From Chryseobacterium mucoviscidosis (GTDB taxonomy: Bacteria; Bacteroidota; Bacteroidia; Flavobacteriales; Weeksellaceae), in assembly GCF_002177115.1 (NCBI RefSeq), contig NZ_MVAG01000114.1, positions 124,001-188,000 of the forward strand: 64,000 bases of DNA. The letters are read 5' to 3'. Shown one piece after another: positions 25,514 to 34,013 of this stretch; position 1 is the first letter of the stretch, and each line of letters opens with the position of its first letter. The translations under genes and the position numbers were made by a program. Under the pieces are notes generated by a model that searched no databases, was not told where the DNA came from, and worked only from the letters and a program-made list of their open reading frames with translations.

Positions 25514-26509
25514 TTATTTATTCATCAGTTTACCACCGATGTTTCCAACTGTTGAACCTGCGCCTGCTCCGGCGATGTTTCCGGCTTTCATTGCTGTGGA
25601 GTTTACATTGCGGGTAAAGTTTCCTGCGCCTCCGGCTTGGATTACCCAACCTGTTACTGTCGGGATAGTGAAGTACCCGATGATGCCGATTATCATAAAA
25701 ATGATGTACACGGTATTGCTCGTATCAGGTATATAGGTGGGGTCGGCAAGCATTGCAATATCCCTTTCCAAAATGAGGGATTGTATTCTTGCCAACATTG
25801 AGCTGAACAAATCCGAAACGGGAAGCCACAGGTAAACGCTGACGTACCTCGTGAGCCATTGCGTGAGCGTGGACTGAAAGCCATCCCATACGGAAATAGC
25901 AAAGGCTATTGGTCCGAGTATGGAGAGGACTATCAGGAAAAACGTTCGTATGGTATCAATGACCAAAGCTGCCGCCTGAAAGAGTATTTCCAGTAGATTG
26001 CGAAACCAGTCCTTTATGGCTTTCTCTATCTTGTAGGCTTGCCTGTCCATATACATACCTGCCATTGTTCCAATGTCGGAGGGCGACCATCCCAGTTCGT
26101 CCAGTTTTTTATCAAACTCTTCGTCTGATACCATATAGGCGGTTTCGGGGTTCCTTACCATCGCCTCGTATTCCAACTGGTCTTTCTGCTGTTGCAGCTT
26201 GTTAAGGTCAAGTACCTGGTCTTCGAGTATTTGGTGGGTTCCAGTTACGACCGGGCTAAGTACAGCATTAATGGTTCCCAATACGATGGTCGGGAAGAAC
26301 ATAATACAAAGCCCTAAAGCGAACGGGCGGAGTAAAGGGAACATATCAATAGGTTCGGCACGGCTTAAAGCCTGCCAAACCTTTAATGCCACATAGAACA
26401 ATGCTCCCAATCCCGCCAAACCCTTAGCGACTGCCGCCATATCGCCTGCAAGCGGCATCATATCATCATAAAGCGACCGCAGGAGTTCGTGAAGATTATC
26501 CCATTCCAT
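25514..26509 (-). CDS. traJ: conjugal transfer protein TraJ (VirB6-like)
   Basis: 331 aa with several membrane helices (LAGLGALFYVALKVW, LLRPFALGLCIMFFPTIVLG, LEILFQAAALVIDTIRTFFL, YIIFMIIGIIGYFTIPTVTG) and a glycine-rich C-terminus (NIAGAGAGSTVGNIGGKLM). The DLNKLQQQKDQLEYEAMVRNPE segment is typical of the family. It should be an inner-membrane channel subunit. Two bases separate it from TraI on the minus strand. Confidence 0.92.
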   Translation of the reverse strand: MEWDNLHELLRSLYDDMMPLAGDMAAVAKGLAGLGALFYVALKVWQALSRAEPIDMFPLLRPFALGLCIMFFPTIVLGTINAVLSPVVTGTHQILEDQVLDLNKLQQQKDQLEYEAMVRNPETAYMVSDEEFDKKLDELGWSPSDIGTMAGMYMDRQAYKIEKAIKDWFRNLLEILFQAAALVIDTIRTFFLIVLSILGPIAFAISVWDGFQSTLTQWLTRYVSVYLWLPVSDLFSSMLARIQSLILERDIAMLADPTYIPDTSNTVYIIFMIIGIIGYFTIPTVTGWVIQAGGAGNFTRNVNSTAMKAGNIAGAGAGSTVGNIGGKLMNK

Positions 26510-26511
26510 TT

Positions 26512-27144
26512 TTACCAGTATTTTTGGTTAGCAGTTCCGTAGAGTTCAAGCACTCTTTGGGCATCGTTTTTCTTTTTCGCTCTTAGGTAGCTTACAGAAA
26601 TGTTTTTGTTGGTGTAGTAGCGTACAAGGCTGTGGTAATCCTTTACTTCTTTGTACACACGGTCAATCACATCCATACGCTCTTTGTCATTGAGCGAAAG
26701 GCTTGAAGAGGTTATGATCTGCTTCAGTTCTTTCAGCAGTTCGGTACTTTCATTGAGTAGTGCGGAATAACCATTACCAATGGCGACCAATTCCTGTGGT
26801 GTGAAATTTGGGTCGTTCATCATCTTTCCGAAATTCTGAACGTACATTTCGGAAACATCGCCTACCAACAATACCGTTTGCTGCACCTTACGGGCATCTT
26901 TCACCAAGTTGTTGATAGCTTTTAGCTTATCGTAATACTCCTTGCCCTGCTCATACACTTTCTTCACTTCGTTAAAGTTTTTAACCACGTTGCTCACTGT
27001 GGAAGAAGTCTGTATGATTTCATTCGCAGAGTTGATAATGCCCGAAGCCAAATTAGCGGGGTCGGTTACAACCCATTGGGCTTTTGCTGACGGTGCTACG
27101 GCGAGCATCAGTGCCGTACACACCAGATACAATACTTTTTTCAT
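26512..27144 (-). CDS. traI: conjugal transfer protein TraI (DUF4141)
   Basis: 210 aa with a signal peptide (KVLYLVCTALMLAVAPSAKA). The mature part is mostly helical (SSTVSNVVKNFNEVKKVYEQ, DKLKAINNLVKDARKVQQTV) and matches DUF4141 of Bacteroidota ICEs. By position (after TraG, before TraJ) it is TraI, likely a periplasmic VirB5-like helical pilus or tip component. The TraH position of CTnDOT is not seen here. Confidence 0.85.
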   Translation of the reverse strand: MKKVLYLVCTALMLAVAPSAKAQWVVTDPANLASGIINSANEIIQTSSTVSNVVKNFNEVKKVYEQGKEYYDKLKAINNLVKDARKVQQTVLLVGDVSEMYVQNFGKMMNDPNFTPQELVAIGNGYSALLNESTELLKELKQIITSSSLSLNDKERMDVIDRVYKEVKDYHSLVRYYTNKNISVSYLRAKKKNDAQRVLELYGTANQKYW

Positions 27145-27172
27145 TGTTTCTGAATTTTTAAATTGTTAATGA

Positions 27173-29677
27173 CTATTGATTTGAATTGTCCCGCCTTTGC
27201 ATTGCGATATGCTTAATGGCGAGTTCCACATTGCCGTCCAGTTCGGAAGCAAGCTGCATTACTTCCATTTTTTCGGTTTCTTCTGTCGTGTAGGCGAGGT
27301 ATTCCTCCAAACTAACTTCGGTGGCATAGACTGCCGAGTGCGTACCACCTAAGCCAATCCAAACCTCTTTGTAAAGTCGGCTTGCATCGTTGTTCATATT
27401 GATGGAAAGTACCTGCCCTTTCTCTTTGTCTGTAAGCCCCAACATCGCCTGTATGTCATCAAACTTGTTCATATACTTGCGTTGGTCAAGCAGGATTTTG
27501 CAGTCGGAGTTGTTGATGATACTTTCCTTGACAATGGGCGACTGGATAATATCATCGACCTCTTGCGTTACGACAATCGCTTCTCCGAAAAATTTGCGGA
27601 CGGTCTTAAACAAATACTTGATGTATTCCGCCATTCCCTCTTTGGCAATCGCTTTCCAAGCCTCCTCAATTAAGATGAGCTTGCGAATACCTTTCAATCG
27701 GCGCATCTTGTTGATGAACACCTCCATAATGATGATGGTCACAATGGGAAAGAGGATTTTGTGGTCTTTAATCGCATCAATTTCAAACACGATAAAGCGT
27801 TTGGAAAGCAGGTCTAACTGCTTGTTGGAGTTCAGCAGGTAATCATATTCGCCGCCCTTGTAATAGGGTTCGAGTACGTTCAGGAAATTGGCAATGTCAA
27901 AGTCCTTTTCCCTGACCTGCTTTTCTTCCAGTACCTTGCGGTAGTCGCCTTTTACATACTCATAGAAACCGTTAAATGACGGGTACACATCTTCCGTCTT
28001 GATACGCTCGATATAACCGCTTACCGCATTGGAAAGGGCAACTTCTTCAGAACGGGTTGGCGGCTCATCATCACGTTTCCATAAGGTCAGTATCAAAGTC
28101 TTGATACTTTCCCTTTTCTCAATGTCGAACACGCCATCATCGGTATAGAAAGGGTTAAAGGCAATCGGGTTATCTTCGGTATAAGTGAAGTAAACACCGT
28201 CTTCGCCTTTGGTCTTTCCTTTGATGAGTTCGCATAAGCCCTGATAAGAGTTACCCGTATCTACGAGCAGTACGTGTGCGCCCTGCTCGAAATACTGCCG
28301 TACCATATGGTTTGTGAAGAACGATTTACCCGAACCCGATGGACCAAGTATGAACTTGTTTCGGTTCGTGATGATGCCCCGCTTCATAGGCAGGTCGGAA
28401 ATATCCAAATGGATAGGTTTTCCTGTAAGCCTGTCAGCCATCTTGATACCGAACGGCGAGGGTGAATTGTGGTAGTTGGTTTCTTCCGTGAAGAAGCACA
28501 GCGCAGGCTCAATGAACGTGTAAAAACTTTCTTCACTCGGAAAGTCGCCCCCATTGCCCGGCATACCAGCCCAATACAAGGTAGCCACGTCCGTTGTGTT
28601 GTGGCGTGGCTTACACTCCATCAGTGCCAATGCACTACCGCAATCATTCTTTAACTGTTTCAGTTCCGCAGGGTCTTCCGACCACGCCATAATATTGAAG
28701 TGCGCACGGATGGAAGACAGACCGAAGCTGTGGGCTTCGTTCAGGTACTTTTCTATCCACTCTTTGTTGATTTGGTTGGCACGGCTGTACCTTGCCAGTG
28801 AGTGCATATTCCGTGCGGACTTCTCAAACTTTTGCAGGTTGTCTTCGCTGTTGTCGATAAACAAATACTGATTGTAGATGTGGTTGCAGCTAAGTAACAA
28901 TCCCACAGGTGCGGCGAATGACAGACGGCAGTCGCTCCGGTCGGTAGATAGTTTTTCAAAACGGGTATCTGCCGATACCGTTCCGGGCAGGTCGTCCGTA
29001 TCTGAAAGGGTATGCAGGCTTAACCTTTTGTTGCCTATGCGTACCTCTTCGGTTCCGAGTGCGATATCCTGCATTGATGTTCCTGTTCCCCTCGATAACG
29101 TGAGGTACTGTTCCAGTAATCCCTGTGTATCTTCTGTGCCGATGATTTCATCTTCGGTCAGACGTTTTAGGGTTACGAAACCACTATCGTTCACGATACG
29201 CTCAAACTGGGCGACCGCTTCCATAAAGCGGTGTATCGTTTCCTTGTTTCTGATTTCCTTTGGTATTAGTGTGCCTTTGCAAAGCGAACTGAAGTTGCTT
29301 TGCATCCGCATTCTTTCCTTAGTGGTCTTTGTTAAGAACAGGTAACAATAATGGTTGAGGAACGGTCGCTCGTTGAAATGACGTTGATAGGATTTTGCCA
29401 AAAAACTTTGGTTGTCTTCTGTCAAATCGGGTGCATAGCTTTCTTTGATGTACCAATCCTGTTTGTGAATGACCGTAAAATCAGGCAAGGTTTTGATAGC
29501 CTTGTGCCAGGCGGAGTGAATGGCTTCGTATTCCGCAGAAGCTACCGTGAACAGTTCCGGCAAACGCACTTCAAAGCAGGCGGTAATGTCCGCATCTTTG
29601 GATAAGATGCAGTTGTTCTCTACTGCCAACAAAGGAAATTTATTTTCCAGTGTGGTGGTCTTTGCTACATTTCTCAT
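27173..29677 (-). CDS. traG: conjugal transfer ATPase TraG (VirB4-like)
   Basis: 834 aa. N-terminal TraG-type region to residue ~420, then Walker A LGPSGSGKSFFTNHMVRQY (about 445), LLVDTGNSYQGLCELIKGKT (about 472), Walker B KLILIEEAWKAI (about 665) and the late VTQEVDDIIQSPIVKESII. It is the cytoplasmic ATPase that powers assembly of the mating apparatus. Its ATG overlaps the TraF stop by four bases (ATGA). Family and length are typical. Confidence 0.94.
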   Translation of the reverse strand: MRNVAKTTTLENKFPLLAVENNCILSKDADITACFEVRLPELFTVASAEYEAIHSAWHKAIKTLPDFTVIHKQDWYIKESYAPDLTEDNQSFLAKSYQRHFNERPFLNHYCYLFLTKTTKERMRMQSNFSSLCKGTLIPKEIRNKETIHRFMEAVAQFERIVNDSGFVTLKRLTEDEIIGTEDTQGLLEQYLTLSRGTGTSMQDIALGTEEVRIGNKRLSLHTLSDTDDLPGTVSADTRFEKLSTDRSDCRLSFAAPVGLLLSCNHIYNQYLFIDNSEDNLQKFEKSARNMHSLARYSRANQINKEWIEKYLNEAHSFGLSSIRAHFNIMAWSEDPAELKQLKNDCGSALALMECKPRHNTTDVATLYWAGMPGNGGDFPSEESFYTFIEPALCFFTEETNYHNSPSPFGIKMADRLTGKPIHLDISDLPMKRGIITNRNKFILGPSGSGKSFFTNHMVRQYFEQGAHVLLVDTGNSYQGLCELIKGKTKGEDGVYFTYTEDNPIAFNPFYTDDGVFDIEKRESIKTLILTLWKRDDEPPTRSEEVALSNAVSGYIERIKTEDVYPSFNGFYEYVKGDYRKVLEEKQVREKDFDIANFLNVLEPYYKGGEYDYLLNSNKQLDLLSKRFIVFEIDAIKDHKILFPIVTIIIMEVFINKMRRLKGIRKLILIEEAWKAIAKEGMAEYIKYLFKTVRKFFGEAIVVTQEVDDIIQSPIVKESIINNSDCKILLDQRKYMNKFDDIQAMLGLTDKEKGQVLSINMNNDASRLYKEVWIGLGGTHSAVYATEVSLEEYLAYTTEETEKMEVMQLASELDGNVELAIKHIAMQRRDNSNQ

Positions 29678-30003
29678 ACGGCATTCTGTTTAGGTGTGAA
29701 TTTTAAATAGCGGTGTACAGGCTTGCGGCAGATGATGTAGCGGGGATGCCTTTTATTGGCTGCAATTTTCATCAGCCCGTGTTCGCCGTACTTTCTGTTC
29801 AGCGAAAAGGTCTGCCATATAATGAGCGAAGCACCGCCTGCTCCGAGGAACAGGCAGATGTAAGAGTTTACGCCTGCCATATACAGTATCATCACGAGGA
29901 TAAGCGTACCGAGCAGCCCACCTGCGAAAATGAACAGGTATTGTGCTTTCAGCCCTTTAAATTCCACCGTCCTGCCAATGCCTTTGTTGATATTGTAATT
30001 CAT
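29674..30003 (-). CDS. traF: conjugal transfer protein TraF (VirB3-like, DUF4133)
   Basis: 109 aa from the ATG at 30001-30003, giving MNYNINKGIGRTVEFKGLKA, the standard start of the family. A frame to 30078 would add 25 residues lying in the TraE gene and was rejected. Two membrane helices (YLFIFAGGLLGTLILVMILY and YICLFLGAGGASLIIWQTF) are followed by a basic tail. It stops with a four-base overlap on TraG. It is the small membrane partner of TraG. Confidence 0.88.
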   Translation of the reverse strand: MNYNINKGIGRTVEFKGLKAQYLFIFAGGLLGTLILVMILYMAGVNSYICLFLGAGGASLIIWQTFSLNRKYGEHGLMKIAANKRHPRYIICRKPVHRYLKFTPKQNAV

Positions 30004-30014
30004 AAGGCAAAGGA

Positions 30015-30320
30015 TTAAAGGAAGAATGAACGCAGGATAGTAGCGGCAACAATCAAGAAGATACACGCACCAAACCACGAAGCTGCGGTCTTACTTGTGT
30101 CAGGGTCGCCGGAACTGAATTTATTGTACACCTTAACGCCACCGATTAGCCCAACGACCGCACCGATAGCGTAGATTAATTGGGTTGCGGGGTCGAAATA
30201 AGAAGTTACCATTTGGGTAGCCTCGTTGATACCGGCCGAGCCGTTTCCCTGTGCGAACGCACCAATTCCTGACAGCATAGCCACGGCTGCCAGCAAAACT
30301 TTTTTTCTCTGTTTTTCCAT
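30015..30320 (-). CDS. traE: conjugal transfer protein TraE (VirB2-like pilin, DUF4134)
   Basis: 101 aa: signal (VLLAAVAMLSGIGAFAQG), then two membrane helices (LIYAIGAVVGLIGGVKVYNK and WFGACIFLIVAATILRSFFL) with a DPDTSKTAASW loop. This is the pilin-like TraE. It starts the operon that runs leftward to traQ. A GCCAAA tandem module stands 82 bases upstream of its start. Confidence 0.9.
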   Translation of the reverse strand: MEKQRKKVLLAAVAMLSGIGAFAQGNGSAGINEATQMVTSYFDPATQLIYAIGAVVGLIGGVKVYNKFSSGDPDTSKTAASWFGACIFLIVAATILRSFFL

Positions 30321-30409
30321 AATTGAAACACATTAATTTGTTACTGTTATCCCGCACTTTGCAGGCTTTCGGGACAAAGGTGTTATGGAAAGTGAGGCGG
30401 TCTAACAAA

Positions 30410-30434
30410 GTGGCAGTCAGAGGAAGTGTTTGGC
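30410..30434 (-). promoter_or_regulatory. tandem GCCAAA regulatory module, copy B (upstream of the traE operon)
   Basis: In the direction of transcription: GCCAAACACTTCCTCTGACT, then GCCAC. The GCC half-sites are 20 bp apart, as in the other copies. It begins about 90 bases before the traE start. Confidence 0.62.
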
Positions 30435-30465
30435 TGTGAGTGGCTTTGTAATAAGCATTTGGACA

Positions 30466-30499
30466 TAAAAAAACGCCAAACTTTTTACGGTCTGACGTT
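30466..30499 (-). terminator. intrinsic terminator after the 266-aa gene
   Basis: On the minus strand, AACGTCAGAC (30499-30490) pairs with GTTTGGCGTT (30481-30472), with two G-U pairs, and runs straight into a T-tract (30471-30466). It stops transcription from the gene at 30519-31319 before the traE promoter. Confidence 0.75.
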
Positions 30500-30518
30500 C
30501 GGTTATCGGTGCGCCGAT

Positions 30519-31319
30519 TTACATTTTTCTACCTCTTAATTTATTTTTCTTCGGTTCGGCTGACTGTTGTTTTTCGGTAGCTTTTTGCAGGTTCTTTTCT
30601 TCTTTCAGGTTGCTTTTTATCAATCCAACAAGAAAGGTTTTTTCCCACGGTATTTGCTTCGCTTCAAACTGTAATTTCAAGCCCTGCTTGTCCAATCCGT
30701 GTGTCAGTTCAAACCCGTAATGCCTGTTCCATCCAATCCTGTCAAGCAGTCTTTCAGAGGGAAACTGCACAGCAATTAAATCTTGGGGAAGTTCTTTGAT
30801 AGTTCGGTAATCCGGTTCCTGAAATTCGTGTGTCTTAGGATTGTAGGGAATGGTATAAGTTCTTTTATCTTCATCATAGTAGTTTGATATATCCGAGAAC
30901 ACAATACCTTTTGAAAGGAAATCATCTTTGGGTCGCAGCATATCCATGCGAATATCCACATAGAATGTATGCCCTGCAATAGCTATCGTTGGCAGCATTC
31001 CTTTATTAACACGCAAATCGTAGGCTTCTTGTTCAACAATATTATTTGTCGGCTTTACATCTGCCTTTTTCTGCTGAATATCCACTACCCAGTCAATGTA
31101 GCCTTTTGCATCATCTATGTTGTGCGGTATGGACTTTCTGCCCCCTGACAGCTTGCTATCATCCAGTCCAATAATAAACCCGTGATTAGGGAACTCATCT
31201 GAACGGTAAACAATGATGAGATTATTAATGTCTTTGCCAACAACATTGTTCTTGTGGCTTGCTATGGTATGTCCTTTATATTCCTCGAATATATAATCGG
31301 GGTCATCTTTCTTAATCAT
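30519..31319 (-). CDS. ICE-associated 266-aa hypothetical protein
   Basis: Not recognised as a Tra protein. It has no signal peptide. Segments such as EEYKGHTIASHKNNV, FPNHGFIIGLDDSKLSG, IAIAGHTFYVDIRMDMLRP and a basic, Lys-rich tail (KKNKLRGRKM) suggest a cytoplasmic protein that may bind nucleic acid. It lies between the traA-B-D group and traE and is terminated separately at 30466-30499. Conserved position in the ICE backbone suggests it helps transfer, but there is no direct evidence. Confidence 0.7.
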   Translation of the reverse strand: MIKKDDPDYIFEEYKGHTIASHKNNVVGKDINNLIIVYRSDEFPNHGFIIGLDDSKLSGGRKSIPHNIDDAKGYIDWVVDIQQKKADVKPTNNIVEQEAYDLRVNKGMLPTIAIAGHTFYVDIRMDMLRPKDDFLSKGIVFSDISNYYDEDKRTYTIPYNPKTHEFQEPDYRTIKELPQDLIAVQFPSERLLDRIGWNRHYGFELTHGLDKQGLKLQFEAKQIPWEKTFLVGLIKSNLKEEKNLQKATEKQQSAEPKKNKLRGRKM

Positions 31320-31353
31320 ATCTATACTGTTTTTATCAGGCTGCTACGTCTTT

Positions 31354-31378
31354 AAAAGACAAAGGGGAGCAGTCTTTT
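31354..31378 (-). terminator. weak terminator after traD
   Basis: On the minus strand AAAAGAC (31378-31372) pairs with GTCTTTT (31360-31354) around an 11-nt loop. It begins at the traD stop codon. The T-tract is short. Confidence 0.45.
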
Positions 31379-32013
31379 CAGACAAACTCCCCAATGTCAA
31401 AATTCCCCAAATCATTTTTCCGCAAAGTGGAAGAATTGTCGTCCGTTTCAGTGGAGAGTGTGCTATCCAAAAGCTCGGCAATTTTTCGGGAAGCACCCTC
31501 AATGGAATTTTCCAGTAGGCTGAATAATTCGGTTCCCTGTAATTTCTGAACTATGGCTACCGCTGTTTCCTTTTGAGCCTGTTCCAAATTTTCTTTTTGG
31601 AGCAATGCCCCTACGGAGCTTAGTTCGTCGTAGGTAACCCCTTGGGCAAAACCGTTATCGCCACCGGATATTCCGTACCTGTTCCATTCTTCTTCCTCTT
31701 CTTCCAAATCAGGCATATTGCTGAAAACTTCGTCCAGTTCTTCCTGCGGAATTTGAATGCTGACGTTTTCGTTTTCGTCGTATTCAATGTCTAAATTATC
31801 AGGGTTTATCTCCGGTGCCGTTATTTGGCTTTCATTGGCAGTGTTTGGCAGGGAAAGGCTTCTTACTGGCTTGGGCTGCCCCATAATATCGGGCAGGTTC
31901 GGGTTAACTTTTTCCTGTGCGGGCTTTTGCTCCGACCTTTTATGAATGACAATCTTATCCTGCAAAAGCAGTACAATGACTATCAGCAGGCAAATCACAA
32001 TTATTATTTCCAT
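31378..32013 (-). CDS. traD: conjugal transfer protein TraD
   Basis: 211 aa. A single N-terminal membrane helix (IIIVICLLIVIVLLLQDKIV), then an acidic, low-complexity linker (MPDLEEEEEEWNRYGI) and a helical C-terminal region (LQKENLEQAQKETAVAIVQK; LLENSIEGASRKIAELLDS). It fits TraD of CTnDOT-type elements by position after TraB/TraA and by its membrane-anchor plus acidic design. Function unclear. Confidence 0.75.
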   Translation of the reverse strand: MEIIIVICLLIVIVLLLQDKIVIHKRSEQKPAQEKVNPNLPDIMGQPKPVRSLSLPNTANESQITAPEINPDNLDIEYDENENVSIQIPQEELDEVFSNMPDLEEEEEEWNRYGISGGDNGFAQGVTYDELSSVGALLQKENLEQAQKETAVAIVQKLQGTELFSLLENSIEGASRKIAELLDSTLSTETDDNSSTLRKNDLGNFDIGEFV

Positions 32014-32024
32014 AATCAGGTACT

Positions 32025-32474
32025 TTAAAAAATGGGTTTAAACTTTTCGTTGAAATCATCGGTAATGGCTTTTTCAAACATTTCAAAATGATGTTCCAAT
32101 ATGTTATCGAGATAGGCGTACAGGGGTATGGCATCTTTCCCGATTACCTGTACAATACGGGATAGCCGTTCGTGGTATTCCTGCCGGATATAAATGCTTT
32201 TATCGCCCCGCTTTGTCATCGAATGGGTTTTCAAAAAGTGTTCGCCGTAGCTTCCGTCAAGGATTTTTTTGGTGCGGTTCCTTTCCCGTTGTGCGGGTTT
32301 GCTTTGTGATAATTCTTCCTGCTGCACCTCGTCTTTTACCGCTTCCTTTACCTGCTCTTCGGCAGGTTCAGGCGGTAACTGCAAACCATCCTTTTTTACA
32401 CCGTCCACCATCAGGTTCATCATCATTTCCTCGTTAATGTCCGGCGTGACTTTTTTCTTATTGTCTTTTTCCAT
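32025..32474 (-). CDS. traB: conjugal transfer protein TraB (DUF3408)
   Basis: 149 aa. A charged N-terminal half (EEQVKEAVKDEVQQEELSQ) and a C-terminal DUF3408 region (KSIYIRQEYHERLSRIVQVI, then YLDNILEHHFEMFEKAI), which is the Bacteroidota counterpart of ribbon-helix-helix partners of ParA. It ends 11 bases before the traD start. With TraA it probably makes a ParA/ParB-like pair. Confidence 0.8.
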   Translation of the reverse strand: MEKDNKKKVTPDINEEMMMNLMVDGVKKDGLQLPPEPAEEQVKEAVKDEVQQEELSQSKPAQRERNRTKKILDGSYGEHFLKTHSMTKRGDKSIYIRQEYHERLSRIVQVIGKDAIPLYAYLDNILEHHFEMFEKAITDDFNEKFKPIF

Positions 32475-32478
32475 AGCA

Positions 32479-33246
32479 CTACAATTGAATGATGTTTAAA
32501 AATTCGCTGATGAACAGGTCTAACTGGCAGGCTTTCATCAAACGCTCATCGGGAGGCATTACCGTAGAACGGAAAACCGTTTTGCTGTCCGCTTCGCTTT
32601 CCTTGCGAAAACGGGTGCTGTTCTTAATTTGGCTTTGCATCAGGCTTAACCCCAGTTGTTCAATAAGCTGATTGTACACCTCATATAAGGGTGTGCTTTC
32701 CCTGCCATCCACCTGGTTCCAAAACAGGTTAATGCTTTGTATGGAAGTTTCGCCCTTTTTCATAATCACGTCCTGTAAAAGCTGCGTGAAGATGAGCGTA
32801 CTTTCCATTACCACACGGTCTGCCGTGATGGGCGTAAATATGTGGTGCATTCCCGCCAATGCTTTCAGTATGCCGGGCGTGTTCACGGTTCCGGGCAGGT
32901 CGAAGAACAGCACATCAGGCGGAACGGGAGAAGTGTTTACAAATTCGTGAGCCGCATCGAGTACGCTATCTGCTTTGTGCTGCATAATGGGATAGGCTTT
33001 TTTGTTGATGGTGGTAAACTGCTTATACGCCAGTTTTTTCAAAGCCTCATTTTCCATTACCATTGCCAAATCACGGGCTTTCATTTTCATTAAACTATGC
33101 TGCGGAAAATCCGCATCAAATACGGCTACGTTGTAGCCTAACCGATAGTGCATTGTACTTGCCACAAGCGTGGTAAATGTGCTTTTGCCAACACCGCCTT
33201 TTTGTGAAGAAAAAGCGACAAACAGAGGTTTCTTTTTTGTGTCCAT
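32479..33246 (-). CDS. traA: TraA, ParA-family ATPase
   Basis: 255 aa from the ATG at 33244-33246 (MDTKKKPLFVAFSSQKGGVG). The longer frame to 33636 gives a repetitive, unfamiliar N-terminus over the tandem-repeat region and is rejected. Walker A is SSQKGGVGKST, and the Asp of Walker B falls in FFDLPGTVNTPG. It is a ParA/MinD-type ATPase conserved at the start of the Bacteroidota tra block. It is transcribed divergently from mobA. It probably helps maintain or position the element. Confidence 0.87.
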   Translation of the reverse strand: MDTKKKPLFVAFSSQKGGVGKSTFTTLVASTMHYRLGYNVAVFDADFPQHSLMKMKARDLAMVMENEALKKLAYKQFTTINKKAYPIMQHKADSVLDAAHEFVNTSPVPPDVLFFDLPGTVNTPGILKALAGMHHIFTPITADRVVMESTLIFTQLLQDVIMKKGETSIQSINLFWNQVDGRESTPLYEVYNQLIEQLGLSLMQSQIKNSTRFRKESEADSKTVFRSTVMPPDERLMKACQLDLFISEFLNIIQL

Positions 33247-33510
33247 ATTTTTAAAATTTAAAGTTTTCAAATTCCCATTTTCAGGCTTGTGGGCGTTCCG
33301 GCAAGCCGTTCTGATTTCCTGCTTTCTTTCAGGATAGTTATCAGGGTTGCCTGCGGGAATTGCTGATTGCCTGCTTTCCTGCCGTACAGCAGCAATGCTT
33401 TCATTCAGGCATCTTATCAGGCGGGATTGCGTTCTTGCATTCGTTCCGTCCGTCAATCCATTCGTCAGGCAGACGGGATATACTGATAGCAGACTGTAAC
33501 GCTTTCCATC

Positions 33511-33558
33511 ATTCCTGCGTTCTTGCATTCCTGCATTCCTGCATTCCTGCAATCTTGC
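33511..33558. repeat. six tandem 8-bp repeats
   Basis: Six consecutive octamers: ATTCCTGC, GTTCTTGC, ATTCCTGC (three times in a row), AATCTTGC. A degenerate relative (GCGTTCTTGCATTC) appears near 33427. The array is in the 768-bp gap between traA and mobA, in the false N-terminal extension of the traA frame. It looks iteron-like and may be a binding site for TraA/TraB or a nicking/replication protein. Confidence 0.7.
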
Positions 33559-33677
33559 AGGCAGGATAACCTGCCGTCTTGAATGTGTGCCGTCTGCTCG
33601 TCCTGAAGCACGGGCTGTCTGCCTGCCTGCCAACATTCAGGGCAAAGAACTCATCAAATTCATTCGGTTGTATAGCG

Positions 33678-33712
33678 GTGGCAGTGTTTGGCGTTCAGAG
33701 GCAGCATTTGGC
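33678..33712 (-). promoter_or_regulatory. tandem GCCAAA regulatory module, copy C (upstream of traA)
   Basis: In the minus direction: GCCAAATGCTGCCTCTGAAC, then GCCAAACACTGCCAC. It is the best-conserved copy, with half-sites 20 bp apart, and it faces traA. The start of traA is 432 bases downstream. Confidence 0.65.
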
Positions 33713-33727
33713 ACTGTGCCACAGTGC
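33711..33727. promoter_or_regulatory. GCACTGTG-C-CACAGTGC palindrome
   Basis: Perfect 8+1+8 palindrome touching the end of GCCAAA module copy C. A dimeric regulator or an oriT protein could bind here. Confidence 0.5.
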
Positions 33728-33850
33728 AACGCTATCATAAACAGGGCTTTACTTTGTATTGTGATTTTTATTAACGGATTTATGCAAAAGTCTTTTGACA
33801 AATCGAGGGGTAACACGGGCGGCATCGAGCCGTTTTTCCCTGTTACATTC

Positions 33851-33876
33851 AATCCGTCCCGCAGGGCGGATTTTTG
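33851..33876 (+). terminator. terminator-like hairpin in the traA-mobA gap
   Basis: AATCCG and CGGATT with inner CCC-GCA-GGG form a stem at 33851-33871, followed by TTTTT. It may separate the divergent traA and mob promoters or be part of oriT. Confidence 0.5.
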
Positions 33877-33891
33877 TGTTCACCAGAACAC

Positions 33892-33947
33892 GGCAAGTTG
33901 TGTTTTGAGCATCTCGGAATGATTTCCGATGCTCAAAACAACTTGCC
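33892..33947. other. candidate oriT: long imperfect inverted repeat upstream of mobA
   Basis: The left arm begins GGCAAGTTG at 33892 and continues TTTTGAGCATC, GGAA. The right arm at 33923-33947 reads the complement, ending CAACTTGCC. About 24 base pairs form, with two short 2-nt bulges, around a small loop. It lies 67 bases upstream of mobA, next to the relaxase operon, where MOBP-type oriT sites normally sit. A nic site was not assigned. Confidence 0.55.
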
Positions 33948-34013
33948 CTTTGCAGGGGGCAGAAAACACCTTCCGAAGTCAGGGTTTTGTATGGATTTTA
34001 AAATGGATTAGTG

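Noticed and set aside
30004..30078. Longer start for TraF
   Set aside because: Adds 25 residues inside traE; the conserved family start MNYNINKGIGRTVEF begins at 30003.
33247..33636. N-terminal extension of the TraA frame (130 residues)
   Set aside because: It is repetitive and Arg/Ala/Gln-rich because it reads through the tandem repeats; the ParA domain begins at 33246 with a good ATG.
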